Below are positions 22,383-33,240 of a stretch of 64,000 nucleotides of DNA, piece by piece. Position 1 is the stretch's first letter. The number at the start of each line of letters is the position of its first letter. Source of the stretch: Undaria pinnatifida (Eukaryota > Sar > Phaeophyceae > Laminariales > Alariaceae). Under the pieces are notes generated by a model. It saw nothing but the letters and a program-made list of their open reading frames with translations. It was not told where the DNA came from and searched no databases. The stretch covers positions 2,861,001-2,925,000 of the forward strand of contig JABAKD010000002.1 of NCBI GenBank assembly GCA_012845835.1, in the 5' to 3' direction. The position numbers and the translations under genes are program-made.

Positions 22383-22816
22383 TCAACCGTAAAGTTTTGT
22401 GGGTCACAGAAGGCACGTGGGTCTGGGAATACAAGGGCAGGCACCTGGATGGCGTCGAATCTAACTGGCTGAACGAGGAAGAAGTACAAGAAAGCTTCAC
22501 GCCACTACAGCTGGACGTGTTTCACGCTTTGTGGGAGAGATATTATGGAGCGGATCACCGGACTCGACCACCAGGAGTGCCTACAAGAGGGGAAAGGGAA
22601 GCAGTTTCCAGGGAAGAGGCGTTAAAGGCATTCCCGATAGGAACTAAAGTCAGGAGGGAGTTTGCAGACATCCGTGGCCGGGAGAAGGTGTTCGTAGGGG
22701 AGGTGTACGATTTCAGCAACCCATACTGGCGAGTGAGATACCCAGACGGTGACTGGGAGGAGCTGAATCGGCACGAGGTCAATCAAGGGAAGGAGCTAGC
22801 GACAGCTTCATCTTAA
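22340..22816 (+). pseudogene. Gypsy integrase C-terminal extension with Tudor-like module
   Basis: This open frame follows a frameshift in the integrase. Its last ~50 residues read GTKVRREF ... VFVGEVYDF ... YWRVRYPDGDWEELNRHEV. That is the beta-barrel pattern of Tudor/PWWP-like readers (V-F-G-V-x-Y ... Y-x-V-x-Y-x-D-G-D-x-E-E-L). Many Gypsy elements end in a chromodomain that guides insertion; a Tudor-like module here would play the analogous role. Family assignment comes from pattern recognition only. Confidence 0.6.
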
Positions 22817-23003
22817 ACCTGGGGAGTTGGTCCAGTTAAGAGCCATGGAGTCTGGAAAGGAGATGCAATGCCAGGAACCAGGAAAAAGGGCGGCCTCAGC
22901 CTAAACCGTTTGCTTAGGCGGCAGGTCTGGCTGGGTGGAGTAGTTCCGTTGGCTAAAGCCGCATTGTTCTAAGCTCTGGAGGACAGTACCAGACTTGGGG
23001 GGG
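22817..23003 (+). other. Gypsy 3' untranslated region with polypurine tract
   Basis: Short non-coding stretch between the pol end and the right LTR. It ends in ACTTGGGGGGG directly before TGTTACGG, the expected place and composition for the plus-strand priming tract. A GCCTAAACCGTTTGCTTAGGC hairpin-like segment lies near 22900-22920. Confidence 0.65.
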
Positions 23004-23513
23004 TGTTACGGCAAGCCAACGTGGGAACATAAAAAATACGGTGGGCCGTGGTCTGATGATTACGACTCACCGGGCGCAGATGCAGTGGTGGGTAGCTCTG
23101 TGGGTGTGGGAAGGACGTTTCATCTAAAAAGCGGTTTCATCCGCCGGATCGTAACGCCAGACCCAGGTGGTAGCGCATGTTGCGTCCACCTGACATCACC
23201 TGGTGCTTAGTCTGTTAACACCACCCAAAAAGAAAGAAAAAGTGCAATCAAAAGTGCAAAGTTAAAAAGGCATATGAACTGCTCACCCGTGCATAAACGA
23301 CTGCTCGCTTGTGCATCCACATCATCCATCAACTGTCATCTCACGTGCTTGCGAGACTCAACGGTTTAACTTCGCTCAAAGTCTGGAGTTTCGGATCAAT
23401 CAGAGGAATCGAAGGTACTGCTGGATACTGAATACGAACTCTCAAGGCAGCAGGTGAGTCATAACTAGTCCCGTGGAAATATAGTTGCGCAGGTCCGACT
23501 CGCTGCCGTATCA
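23004..23513 (+). repeat. Right (3') LTR of the Gypsy element
   Basis: 510 bp, same termini as the left LTR, followed by the TSD TTTG (23514-23517). Confidence 0.92.
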
Positions 23514-23797
23514 TTTGTCCGTGTGATATGCTACATCGCTGTCGTATTCAAAGGGGGATGATGTAGATGACATCACTATCCTACCTCGTGTCGTCTTGAA
23601 TTTTTTAATCGCGTTTTTGTCATGATTTGCTATCATCTTCTGTGTGTAGTTTTGGTGGTTTACATATAAAAACATGTGTACAACTCTGCGGTGTATAGTC
23701 TATAGGCCATGCACTCCCCCCCAAAGGGCTGCTTCTGTACTTTATATTGACACCCTGACCCCATTCCCTATGACTTTCGGGCTAGGTTCGGACTTAA

Positions 23798-23864
23798 TCT
23801 GCTGGTCAGGTTTGAACCTGGTAACAGGGATTCGGTAGCAGGTATACTACTAGAATACCGAGAA
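23798..23864 (-). tRNA. tRNA-Asp-like relic (pseudogene or SINE head)
   Basis: Read on the minus strand, the 67-nt segment starts TTCTCGGTATTCTAGTAGTATA, close to the acceptor/D-arm pattern of eukaryotic tRNA-Asp (internal box A). It ends with a T-arm, CAGGTTCAAACCTG, whose stem pairs perfectly and contains a box B-like GGTTCAA. The 5' and 3' acceptor halves do not pair, and the anticodon arm is not convincing, so it is not a functional tRNA gene. Confidence 0.4.
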
Positions 23865-24380
23865 GGCGTGCATACATGAATACACCGCTAGCGTAGCCTA
23901 AGGTGTCCCAGGTACACAGTTTTTTGCGGGTATGTCGTTTTTTTGAAGTATTCGTTTCGAAGGCTAGGACACGATTTTTGGGAGCTCTTTGACCATAAAG
24001 TGTTCGCGCGCGGAACTGCATCGAAGATTGTTCATGACAGACAGAGTACCGAGTTGCTTACTATCGTTCGAAGGCTAATAGTATACGAGGCTCGAGTATC
24101 CGATCTAGGTGACCCTGGGGTTTTGGCGTCGGACCGCATGTTAGCGGCTCCGCCGCCCCTCTCGTTCTACTGCTACAGCTTCCACGGCACATTCGATTAA
24201 AACTTTACGCTAGCCGAGGATATTACTACTACACAAGCTTTGCTTCTTTGACCTCGTGCCTGTTGCTCTTCGAGGCAGCCATGTCGGCCACTTTTCATGT
24301 GTACGTGAGGTATCACCTTTAGAGTTGTTTTATCCAAAACGTGACCATGAATATCCTCCGTTTTAGCACAACATTGTATG

Positions 24381-24381
<1 letters not shown>

Positions 24382-24410
<29 letters not shown>
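24382..24410. repeat. (AT)n microsatellite
   Basis: Alternating AT of about 24 bases followed by TTATATAT. Simple repeat. Confidence 0.85.
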
Positions 24411-24411
<1 letters not shown>

Positions 24412-25733
24412 CGCCTGAGTCCGCCGTAAGCAAAATGGTTTGGACTGCCGCTCTGAAGATCTGTGTTCGTCATCTGAAGCGGTTTCGTCAGGTTGGAATG
24501 AGTTCATGTTGAAACGACGTCTAGCACGCCACACTAATTTTTTGGGTGACCACACGTACGTATCGAGCTGACATTCTTGCAGTGTTACGTGGACAAATTT
24601 CAACCAGACGCCCAATGCTGTCTAACCTGCTTGTCTGCACAATATTGCCACCGTGCATGCGTGTTGACACTTGTCCAATGGTTGGTTTGGGTTACAACAA
24701 AGTCGAGATCGCACAAACAGATACATCACGCGTCGTCTCAGCGAGGTTTCGACAACTGTCCCGGACGAACCAGCGACAAAGCGAGTGTCGGTGGGTAGTC
24801 GTGGTGCGGCGAATCCTAAAGCTTGTTTTCCCTTTCGGAACTTGGCCTGCATAGCCTCCCAGTTGGTTCGTAAGTTCTAGGTAGGACGGGCGTTAAACCC
24901 TTTCTGCTTACCAGACAGAATTGATATATTTTTTCAAACTCTGTTTTGTGAGGTGGAGCGTGGTATAACAATTTGAACGCCCTGTCTCGTCATTTCGGCA
25001 CCTGCTGTCTAAGGTCATTCTAGCGATTCTGTGCGTGAAGTATATTCGACGACGTCTTCTGTTGCTGCTGTTGATCATTTGTTTTCGACGACAGCAAGGG
25101 CTTCTGTCCCAGCACGCGTGCAGGGACTACTTCCACTAGCGAGATTGCAGTGTGACTAGAACATTGTTGGATTTCCCAGACGAACATATTCCAAGTGAAC
25201 ACGAGATAAGGTCTATTGACGCACGTGTACGATATGCGTTCCCGATGAAGAAACGTACTGGTTAACTCATACATACCTAGTCCACTTAACGCAACACGGG
25301 ACATGTCACGATGAAGGGCGTGTAAACGATGTATATCGGAAGATATTCATAGATGTGTACGATGACTAAATCGATTTACCGTGGGCGTTTTGTTTTGGCT
25401 CTAGGGGAGTGTTTCCCAATACTGTTGAGTACACAGCAACTACAAAATGCGGACGTAATGTTTTACCCTTGGCGAACGTTGCGCGGTCTAGGTTCATACG
25501 AAGTATATGTTTTTTAATGTTCTTGTTGACGTTTTCGAGGCAAGGGCCTACCTGGGCCGTGATTATTTTCGAAGACCATATTGTCGCAACGCGGCTTTCC
25601 GATGTGGCATTGATTCAGGTTGGCTACAAACACGACGTGTATTATATAGTTGTCTCCACAGCCGTTCATTGTGTCACACTCCGTCTGTCGTTTCCCAGCA
25701 GGCCTATCGCGTACGGAACGCGCCGTGTAAATG

Positions 25734-26670
25734 GTGTATTGTTTCCACGATTCATGCAACAAAAAATGTCGCTTCAACTTCCCCGGCTATACGAATCCAG
25801 CCTACTGCAAGGAGCATGACAATGACGGTATGCTCGAAGTGCGCCGCGGGAGGCGGGGTTCTCATCGTTCTTGCACGAAACACCCAACATACAACATGAA
25901 CGCATCAATAATTGGCGTGTACTGCAAACGGCGCGCCGTGGACGGCATGGTAAACGTTCACGTCAACCGTTTCATCCATGACTCTGGCGGAAAGCGAACT
26001 ATCTACATCGTCGCGGAATCAAAGTCGTCCATGTGCTGTGCGGACCCTGCTGAGGACGGCATGGTGAACGTTCGCTTGATGTGCTGTAGAAGTAATGCCT
26101 GAAGCAGGAAGCTGGCGTCCTTCAATGCGCTGGGCACAAGGAAACCAGATCACCGAAAAGGACATGCTGAGGACACGGTATATGGTTGAGGTTACCGACG
26201 GGCGTTGACGGCATGGTCCACGTCTTAAGAATCCGAGCTTCAACACTGTGGGCGGCACAACAGGGCAGCACTGCAAAAGACATGCGGAGGGCGACGCGAT
26301 GGACATCATGAACAGGCGTTGCCGATACGACCGTTGCATGAAGCACCCGGTCTTCAATGTGGAGGGCGAAAAAGCAGCGAAGGTTAGCAAAGATCATGCA
26401 GAAGGTTGTATGGTTAAAGTTTGTGCTGGGTCGTGCTCCAATGACTCCTCCTCGAAACGAGCAGGCTACAATGTTGTGGGTGCCATGTCGGGCCTGTACT
26501 GCAAATGCCATGGAGAAGAGAGCATGGGCATCGTCCGCGCCAGGCGCTGCAAGCCTGACGCTATCACTAAACAGCCGAAAATGAACGTGGAGTGGTGTAA
26601 AATCGCGTTCCAAATGCAACAATCATGCAGTCAAGGGTATGATGTACGTTGCCAACAAATGCTTCTCACA
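25734..26670 (+). pseudogene. EsV-1-7 domain protein, decayed tandem-repeat gene
   Basis: The translation shows the EsV-1-7 motif C-x4-C-x16-C-x2-H-x12, named after a phaeovirus gene and expanded in brown algae, where the founding member is the developmental regulator IMM of Ectocarpus. A 38-residue (114-nt) period can be followed for about eight units from 25740. Unit 1 has all four ligands (CFHDSC, then CKEH after 16 residues). In later units the spacing is exact but ligands are lost: about 26320 (CRYDRC present, third Cys is Ser), about 26437 (second Cys is Ser, CKCH kept), about 26551 (only the first Cys kept). Stops near 26101 and 26187 and a frameshift around 26190-26250 break the frame. 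There is no sign of introns. No start codon context or promoter could be defined. Confidence 0.8.
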
Positions 26671-27194
26671 TGACTTCTGCATCAAATGAACAAGATGGGG
26701 CCTACCATACGACAGTGCGCGCACTTCAAGCTTCCGCCATAATACCGTAGTAGAGTGTGGTCGTGCCCTCAACTTCAGGAAAACGTGCGAGACGGCCGGT
26801 TACAGAAATTTTTCGCGATGGGGAGTCGTCGGGAAACAACGTACTCTCTACCCGGACCACGGCCCTCTCACAGACGGGCCTGTCTGCATCTTTCCGGCAA
26901 ACGGTGGAAGGCGGGGTTTTTCGAGGTTGCCACATGTGCTATTAGCAGCAGCTAGGCACGGGTGATGACGGCGTACGTATTTTGTGTTGTTAAAATTTAC
27001 CGGGAAAATGTTTGTGTTGTTTTGTTTATACGCTCAGACTTTGGACGCGGAGTACCACGGTGTGCTTCGTCGATAGATGCAACGCAAGACGTGGAGGTAA
27101 CTGCTGATGGAAACCATGAATGATATCGTGCGCGTTCGACAGAATATCTGACTGGGCGGTGGTATGGCCAATCACCACAGTGCTTCATAAGCTA
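26671..27194. other. No gene recognised
   Basis: No recognisable coding sequence or repeat between the EsV-1-7 relic and the inverted repeat that starts at about 27195. Confidence 0.4.
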
Positions 27195-27930
27195 CTTGCA
27201 TTAAGGATTTTCAATCGTAATTTCGGGTGTGGGAGGAGAAAAATCGAGAAAAAAATTAATTGGTTCATGTAGGGTCATGGCCCAGTTTGAGAGGGAAAAA
27301 AAGCATAGTAGAATCTCATATAAAATAACTGAACAATCGACCAGCCAGCCAGGACACCAACACATCGAGGCACACATCATCTTCCACAGACCATCCCGGA
27401 CACACCAGACGGCATCCACAACACCCAAGCACCCTCCCGAAGAGGCTGCCAGGTTCTTGGTGGACGATCTGCGGGATTGCCCACGGCAGACAAGCTGACG
27501 CGTCATCAAGAGTGCCCGAGGCGGCGCAAATTTAGCTCTCTGTGCTACGAACACGTAGCAGCCAGCAAGCAATTTCCGAAATCAGAAGGCTCTTCTCACG
27601 TTCTTTAGAGACCGACGAGCTGTGGCCCACACACAAACGCAACGCGCCACGAGTGCTCCACCCACGCCAACGCCACAGGTGCGGAAGTCTCTCCCCCGGC
27701 TCTACCCCTGGCCCGCAGAAAAGCCTGTTTGCAGCCCACCAACAACAGCAGTAGTAGTAGTGCGGCCTTTCGGCGTTTTTGAATATTTTGAGCAGTCTGC
27801 TCAATAATCAAAAAGTCACACCGGTACATACATGAAAACCCGCGAACAGTTTGAAATTCAAACGCTCGAAGATCGGAAGACAGGAGGACGACACCATGCA
27901 AGGCATACCATAGACACGGTGATGCGCCTT
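27195..27930 (+). repeat. Left copy of a ~740-bp inverted repeat
   Basis: This copy matches the reverse complement of 32425-33175 over its length, with substitutions and small indels. Landmarks: TTGCATTAAGGAT at the outer end, CAGCCAGGACACCAACACAT, CCCGAAGAGGCTGCCAGGTTC, GACGCGTCATCAAGAGTGCC, CACAGGTGCGGAA, GAGCAGTCTGCTC and GTTTGAAATTCAAACG. The central part stays readable in one frame in both copies (AASSG.CL..VVDAVWCVRD), but this may only reflect DNA similarity. Confidence 0.82.
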
Positions 27931-29299
27931 TCTTCACCCTCAAGCAGCTCGTCTCTACCCCTGAGGCAGCAGGTCACCACTCTTGAACAAGCCGGTGGTC
28001 TCCACCGTATCGAAGCCTCGAGTTTCCTCCTTTTTTGGAACCTTCTTTTGTCCTTCTTGCGCGACCGTTTCCCATGTTACACCATCGGTGTATCGGCCAC
28101 TTCCGGTCTTGCAAGGAGGACGGCACAGATGCAACCCTTGGTCTTCGGCTAGACGATCCAGGCAGATGTTTGTGGCTCGCGAGACGCCGCTGGATCGCCA
28201 GGAGTGGTCAGGGAAACAATCGAGCGTTTCATCACTTATTGACGTTACAAACAAGATCGACAAAATCGGCAACACAGATCTTGCCTTTAAATATCTACTG
28301 CTGCTGTACATCATAACGTGTGGTAATCGATGACCCGTCCTAGGTGTGCACTTCTAAATCGTTTAACATTGTTTTTAGTCTATGTCCCGTTTTCCCCTCC
28401 TCTGGCATGAAACCCAACCTAACCACATTCTCCACATACATCAAACATCATTGTCATCAGAGCCATCAAACCGTTTTGTTTTGTTCCCAGCAGTTGAGCA
28501 CATTATCAACAGCAGTTGAGCACGTCATCAACGCACGAGAAAGAGTGACAGGAAATCGCGCCGCAGTAACCCACACAGCAGCAGTAGCAGCACAGCAGCC
28601 TGTACGCGGTCGGCAGTCAGCGTCGACGGTCGCTGGGCTCCCTGCCGTGTGTACTGATACCCTGCCGTGATGTTTGCTGCGGTGCAATTTTCCGTTCTGC
28701 AACAATACCTCTTGCTCATACTCCTGGCCTAAACTTCCCCGAATCATAAAAAATATACTACAGCACAGACGGTAGTATGACCAGAAGACTGTTTGTTATG
28801 TATGTGTGGTGAGTACATCCGGCATCCGTGATAATTATTCATCCTAGAGACATACAAAGTATATGTGAGACAGGGTAAACAACAATCTCAATAAATAAGC
28901 AATCAACATAGTCTAATGAAGCAAGTGAAATGCCGGCGTACCGGGCACAACAGCAAAACAAAACGAGCGAGACCATAATGTGAGGAAAAAATTGAAGATA
29001 AAAAAGAAAACGCCAGGGAGGGGCTCTGATGAACGAGAGATGCAAAAAAGCCAGAACGGCTGCAAGAGAAACAACCTACGTGCTGGTGAAGGGAAACAGC
29101 TAACTGTTGCACGGACAAAACAGCAGGAAGAGGAGGAAGATACCGGCCTAAGGCCGGCGGGGAGGGAAAACAAGGAAACAAAGAGAAAAAAAAGGCAACA
29201 GCTAAAAACGAACAAAGCAAGCAACAACAAGTAAATGGCATTACTGCCGCGTTCGCGCTTCCCCATTTGATGTCGATGAATACACACAAAAGAAAACAT
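27931..29299. other. No gene recognised; purine-rich stretch
   Basis: A 119-codon minus frame (27955-28314) has no recognisable domain. 28980-29230 is strongly purine-rich on the plus strand and therefore encodes a Lys/Glu/Arg-rich artefact there. It lies where the 3' untranslated region of the neighbouring minus-strand LINE relic would be. Confidence 0.4.
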
Positions 29300-31000
29300 T
29301 ACCACTCACTGTATTGTTTAGGGCTATACCATAGTACTTCAACACGCTCCACAAAATAGTCAAACCGGTAGCTTGCCACACCATGTACCATTTCGATTCG
29401 GCGTTCGTCCACAGCTGTATCGGTACGCCCCCTCCCTCCCTCCAGTTTACCCTTGTTGCTGTTCTTGGTGTCCACTGTTGCGTGGATTAGCCAGCTCTCA
29501 TCCGCCTCGGTCCTATGCCATGTCGCCATGAAGCGACCCGCCGCGTCGACGGCCCCCCGGTACCAGCTTCCACTCCTCTTAGCCGTCCTGGACCATTACA
29601 CACTCTTTACTCCTAACAGCAAAACGGGGTTGTCCGTTGAATGTTTTGATATCGTCTGCTACACCTTGGGCCAAGTTCTTTTCTGGTCGGCTTGGTCCCG
29701 GGTTTTCCCAACATCAACCATCGTCCCGAACATCAACCGATGAGTCAGCCGCTCAGTTGTCGCCCTTTGTACGGCTCCCGCAAAGAGGAGGTGGCTTTTG
29801 CGTGGTCGTCTCAACGCTTTCACAAGGGTCTTGGCGGTCCATATGTGGTGATGGACGCGTTGTCGGCGCTGGAAGCCAATACTCGTTAGGAGGATGTTTT
29901 AGCGTGCCGTTCGGAGGTCAGCGAAGTGCCCATGGCCGAGATTCCGAGGCACACGCCCGTACAGCAGAGTGTCCATCACCGCGGTCCTTATCAGGCGCAC
30001 CTTTAGTACATCAACGAAGCATCTTCCATATCGTACAGCTCACGCTTGAAACAATCGTAGAATGTCCCGCTTGAAATGATCGTAGCATGCCCACGCGAGT
30101 TTGATTCGTCGTTAGTTTATGGCATAATATCGGCGCTTGCGTTGATAAGACCGCGCCTAGACAGAGAAAATGTATGGTCTGCACATATACAGTCTCTCTC
30201 TCTATGTATATATATCTGGCCCGCCGCTTCGACAACGAGCGGTGGGGCCGGGAAAACCTTGTTGAGTGTGCAGAGCAGCATTGTCTCCGTCTTCGTTTCG
30301 GGCACGGTGAGATGTGCTGATTCCAAAACAGTCACAATGACACCCATCTTTGCAGTGGTTTTCGTTGATTTGGACACAATGACTGCATCGTCGGCGTGCA
30401 GCATACCACAGATTAACCTACGTACACATGCCAGTGGTTCAACATCCAACCCGCCCTCTCCGAAGTCCTCCTCGAGGTGCATCAAGTCCCTTAAAATGTC
30501 TGGGTCCTCACTGAAACTTGGCCGAACGGAATGTGTCGCTGTGCGGCGAGAAAAGTATTGGGAAGAAGCGGCGACAGTACACATCCTTGGCGCAATCCCT
30601 AAGTGACGTCATGCCATTTATAGTGTTCACCGTTATCCGTGCGCACGCGAGCTCGCATGTCTTCGTGGAACTGACCAATAATGATCAACATCGTTACGGA
30701 CACGCGGAAACGTGCCGGCACCACCCACAGCCGCTTTCGGTCGACGGAGTTCTATCGTATCTGGATATCGACGAAGAACATCAACAGAGGGATCCTCCTA
30801 GCTCGTCTGAGTTCTGGCAATCGGCGCACGACGAATGCCAAAAAAATAATATTCCTCGATACAGAGAATGGGCTTGCACTCTCCCCCGGGTTGTAACCGC
30901 TCAAGGCGGCGCTATTACTCCGGGGCTCAGAACCACGGAATCGAGGCATCATTCGTCGAACCATTGACGCTGCTGATGCCAGCGCTGTCAAAAGCCGTTT
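29300..31000 (-). pseudogene. LINE-type reverse transcriptase remnant
   Basis: Minus-strand segments in order resemble a non-LTR retrotransposon RT and its C-terminal region. They are MFFVDIQIR followed by NSVDRKRLW (RT block with the first catalytic Asp, about 30760), RFSEDPDILRDL..HLEEDF-like sequence, then MLHADDAVIV (about 30384-30413, HADD for the usual YADD), PPLVVEAAGQ, a thumb with DTLLYGRVPRNLG and SIGFQRRQR (about 29850-29950), LLFAGAVQR..TERL and, near 29500, a tail with FMATWHRTEAD and GGRGRTDTAVDERRIEMV. Several stops and frame changes occur. The endonuclease domain is not visible. This is a dead 5'-truncated copy; comparison is by recognised motifs only. Confidence 0.78.
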
Positions 31001-32424
31001 GTTGTGTTGTGAAAAAAATGATTATTACACTCTGTCGAGTATCAGCTACTTGTATCTCATACTGACGCCCGACTGCAGAATGAGAATTGTAGCAACATAG
31101 ACTGCACGGTATACAGCAGCAGCCGTAACGAACGTCTAGACTTCCTTCTGACATTCAAGTAGATGAACAAGAACAGCGACGTGCATTATGGCGATGTGAC
31201 AACATACCGACAAACTGCATACCAGATGTTATCCGCCTACCAACAACGCACTCAAGATGACGGAATTTTTTTTGTCATAAATAGACTAGTCTATAGTCTA
31301 TTGATCAATCAACAGGCTCGGCGTAAATAAGAGGGGCAACAGCCCTGGGTACAGACAAAAGGGCGTAAGCAGAACGGCGCAACCCGTGCGAGCCCCCTAC
31401 ACGGTAAAGCGCTGTCCTACACTACCCAGCCTGCGATCAAGCGGGTACTGTGTGTTTTTGATGTACATGAGTGATAATTTTTGCTTTTTCGGGAAAAGCG
31501 AGCAAGGGCCGCATTAAATATGGTTTTCCACAGCGATTTGGAGCGCAAACGCGGACCTTACGAACACAAGATGTCTGTGAGACAGGCACACTCCACACAG
31601 ACAAAGCGCAGCCAGTGGGCGCCCACGCCCTCGCCGAGCACACCATATGTGCAGGCCTCTGACATGACCTCCACCTTGGATTCGACTGAGTTTGTTGTTT
31701 TTTAAATGCGTGACATCATCGACCAATCGCTTCCTGCTTTGGGTGGATAACGACCAATGACAGCGATTAGTCGATTTGTGGTCTATTCAACGACTGGGTG
31801 CAGGTTAATCAGGATTTTTAGTTCGTTCGTGAAAATTCGAAATATTGGAATTTTGAAGAAAATATGGGCATGCGTTGGTTTTCGCGTCTACTCAAGGAGG
31901 TCGGGCGGAGGTGGTGCATCTCAAGCGACTGCTGTGATGATGGCGCCATGGCGTCGCTTCTGTCGACGGCCACGTTCTCATGCATATATATCGAGGACGC
32001 GGATGACGCTGCGGAAGCTCTCGTTTAGGAAAACTACGAGGTGCCTGCTTGAATATTTGCGCCGCCGAGCTAAAGCCGCTTGATGGTACTCGACAGAGCG
32101 GCGCCACCGGGCAAGCAGAGGACCTCCCAAGAAAGATCGGAGTATATGGTGAGAGTAAAGAGGGTTTGCATAGGGGCGCGTGTGAACCGCGGGCGAATGT
32201 CCACACTGGGCGACGAAGGCCGTATGCTTCAGCTCTTCAGTCATAACGATAATTGCGAAAACATTTCAGCCATGCCATCGCGGACATAGACTGCTTATCT
32301 CCCCCATCGAAGCTGACACACAGATCAATGTGATCAACACGATGTTCACTCAAATGGGCAGGACGTGCCGCGTGCAGGCGACCCCGGCTCCGATTGATCG
32401 TACTCGGGGTGAGGCTGTTCCTCG
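31001..32424. other. No gene recognised, inside the inverted-repeat bracket
   Basis: Part of the 4.5 kb between the inverted repeats. Short frames on both strands, none recognisable. Sequence upstream of the LINE RT start could be degraded LINE 5' sequence, but no endonuclease motif was seen. Confidence 0.4.
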
Positions 32425-33175
32425 AAACGAGGGCGCACGGTGTCTCTGGTCTGCCTTGCTTGGTGTCGTCCTGTTTTCCGATATTCGACCTTTTGAAATT
32501 CAAACTGTTCGCGGGTTTTCATGTACGGGTGTGGCTTTTTGATTCTTGAGCAGACTGCTCGAAAAATTCAAGAACGCCGGAAGGCCACTCTACTGCTGTT
32601 GTTGGTGGGCTGCGAACAGGTTTCGCGGCGGGCCAGGAGTAAAGCCGGGAGAGTTTTCCGCACCTGTGGCGTTGGCGTGGGTGGCGTATTTGTGGCGCGT
32701 TGCGGTTGTGTGTGAGCCACAGCTTGTCGGTCTCCAAAGAATGTGAGACGAGCAGTATTTCTGAGTTCGAAAATTGTTTGCCCAGCAAAACTGTCACGTG
32801 TTCGTAGCAAAGAGCTAAATTTGCGCCGCTTCAGGCACTCTTGATGACGCGTCAGCCTGACTACCGTGGGCAAACCAGCAGAGCGTCCGCCAGGAACCTG
32901 GCAGCCTCTTCGGGAGAGTGCTTGAGTGTTGTGGATGCCGTTTGGTGTGTCCGGGATGCCCTGGAGAAGACGATGTGTGCTTCAATGTGTTGGTGTCCTG
33001 GCTGCCTGGTTGATTGTTCAATTTTTTCATATGGGATTCTACTATGATTTCTTTCCCGCGCACACTGGGCCATCACCCTACAGTATCCAAGTTATTATTT
33101 TCTCGATTTTCTTCCCCCCACAGCCCGAATTACGGTGTTTAATATCCTTAATGCAAATACAACGCTGCTACCATA
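32425..33175 (-). repeat. Right copy of the ~740-bp inverted repeat
   Basis: Reverse-complement partner of 27195-27930. The outer end reads ATATCCTTAATGCAAA on the plus strand, matching TTGCATTAAGGAT at the left outer end. It stops about 65 bp before the left LTR of Copia A. Confidence 0.82.
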
Positions 33176-33240
33176 CTTGCAAATGCGTGAAACGTTTGTC
33201 CGAACCTCCACCTCGCGTACTCCCGCAGTTGACCCAACAC

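Larger units (their letters stand above)
12701..23513 (+). mobile_element. Composite Ty3/Gypsy LTR retrotransposon
   Basis: The element is bounded by 510-bp LTRs (12701-13210 and 23004-23513) that start TGTTACGG and end CGTATCA. It is flanked by the 4-bp duplication TTTG (12697-12700 and 23514-23517). A G-run immediately precedes the right LTR (polypurine tract), and TGG follows the left LTR, where a primer-binding site should start. The plus-strand domain order protease, RT, RNase H, integrase is Ty3/Gypsy. The interior is abnormal: no gag frame is visible, 13211 to about 18910 is filled with AT-rich sequence and an inverted Gypsy fragment, and pol carries stops, a deletion and a frameshift. 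I see only four mismatches between the LTRs, so insertion was recent and this copy probably moved with help from another element. Confidence 0.9.
23518..25733. other. No gene recognised; tRNA-like relic and AT repeat inside
   Basis: Apart from the tRNA-Asp-like relic (23798-23864) and an (AT)n tract (24382-24410), nothing is recognisable. The AT tract continues on the minus strand into an open frame of low-complexity residues, which is an artefact. Confidence 0.4.

Noticed and set aside
26122-26622. 166-codon minus frame opposite the EsV-1-7 array
   Set aside because: Antisense shadow; the plus strand shows the motif with exact 38-residue spacing.
28980-29234. Lys/Glu-rich 84-codon frame
   Set aside because: Purine-rich strand gives such frames by chance; no start context, domain or conservation visible.
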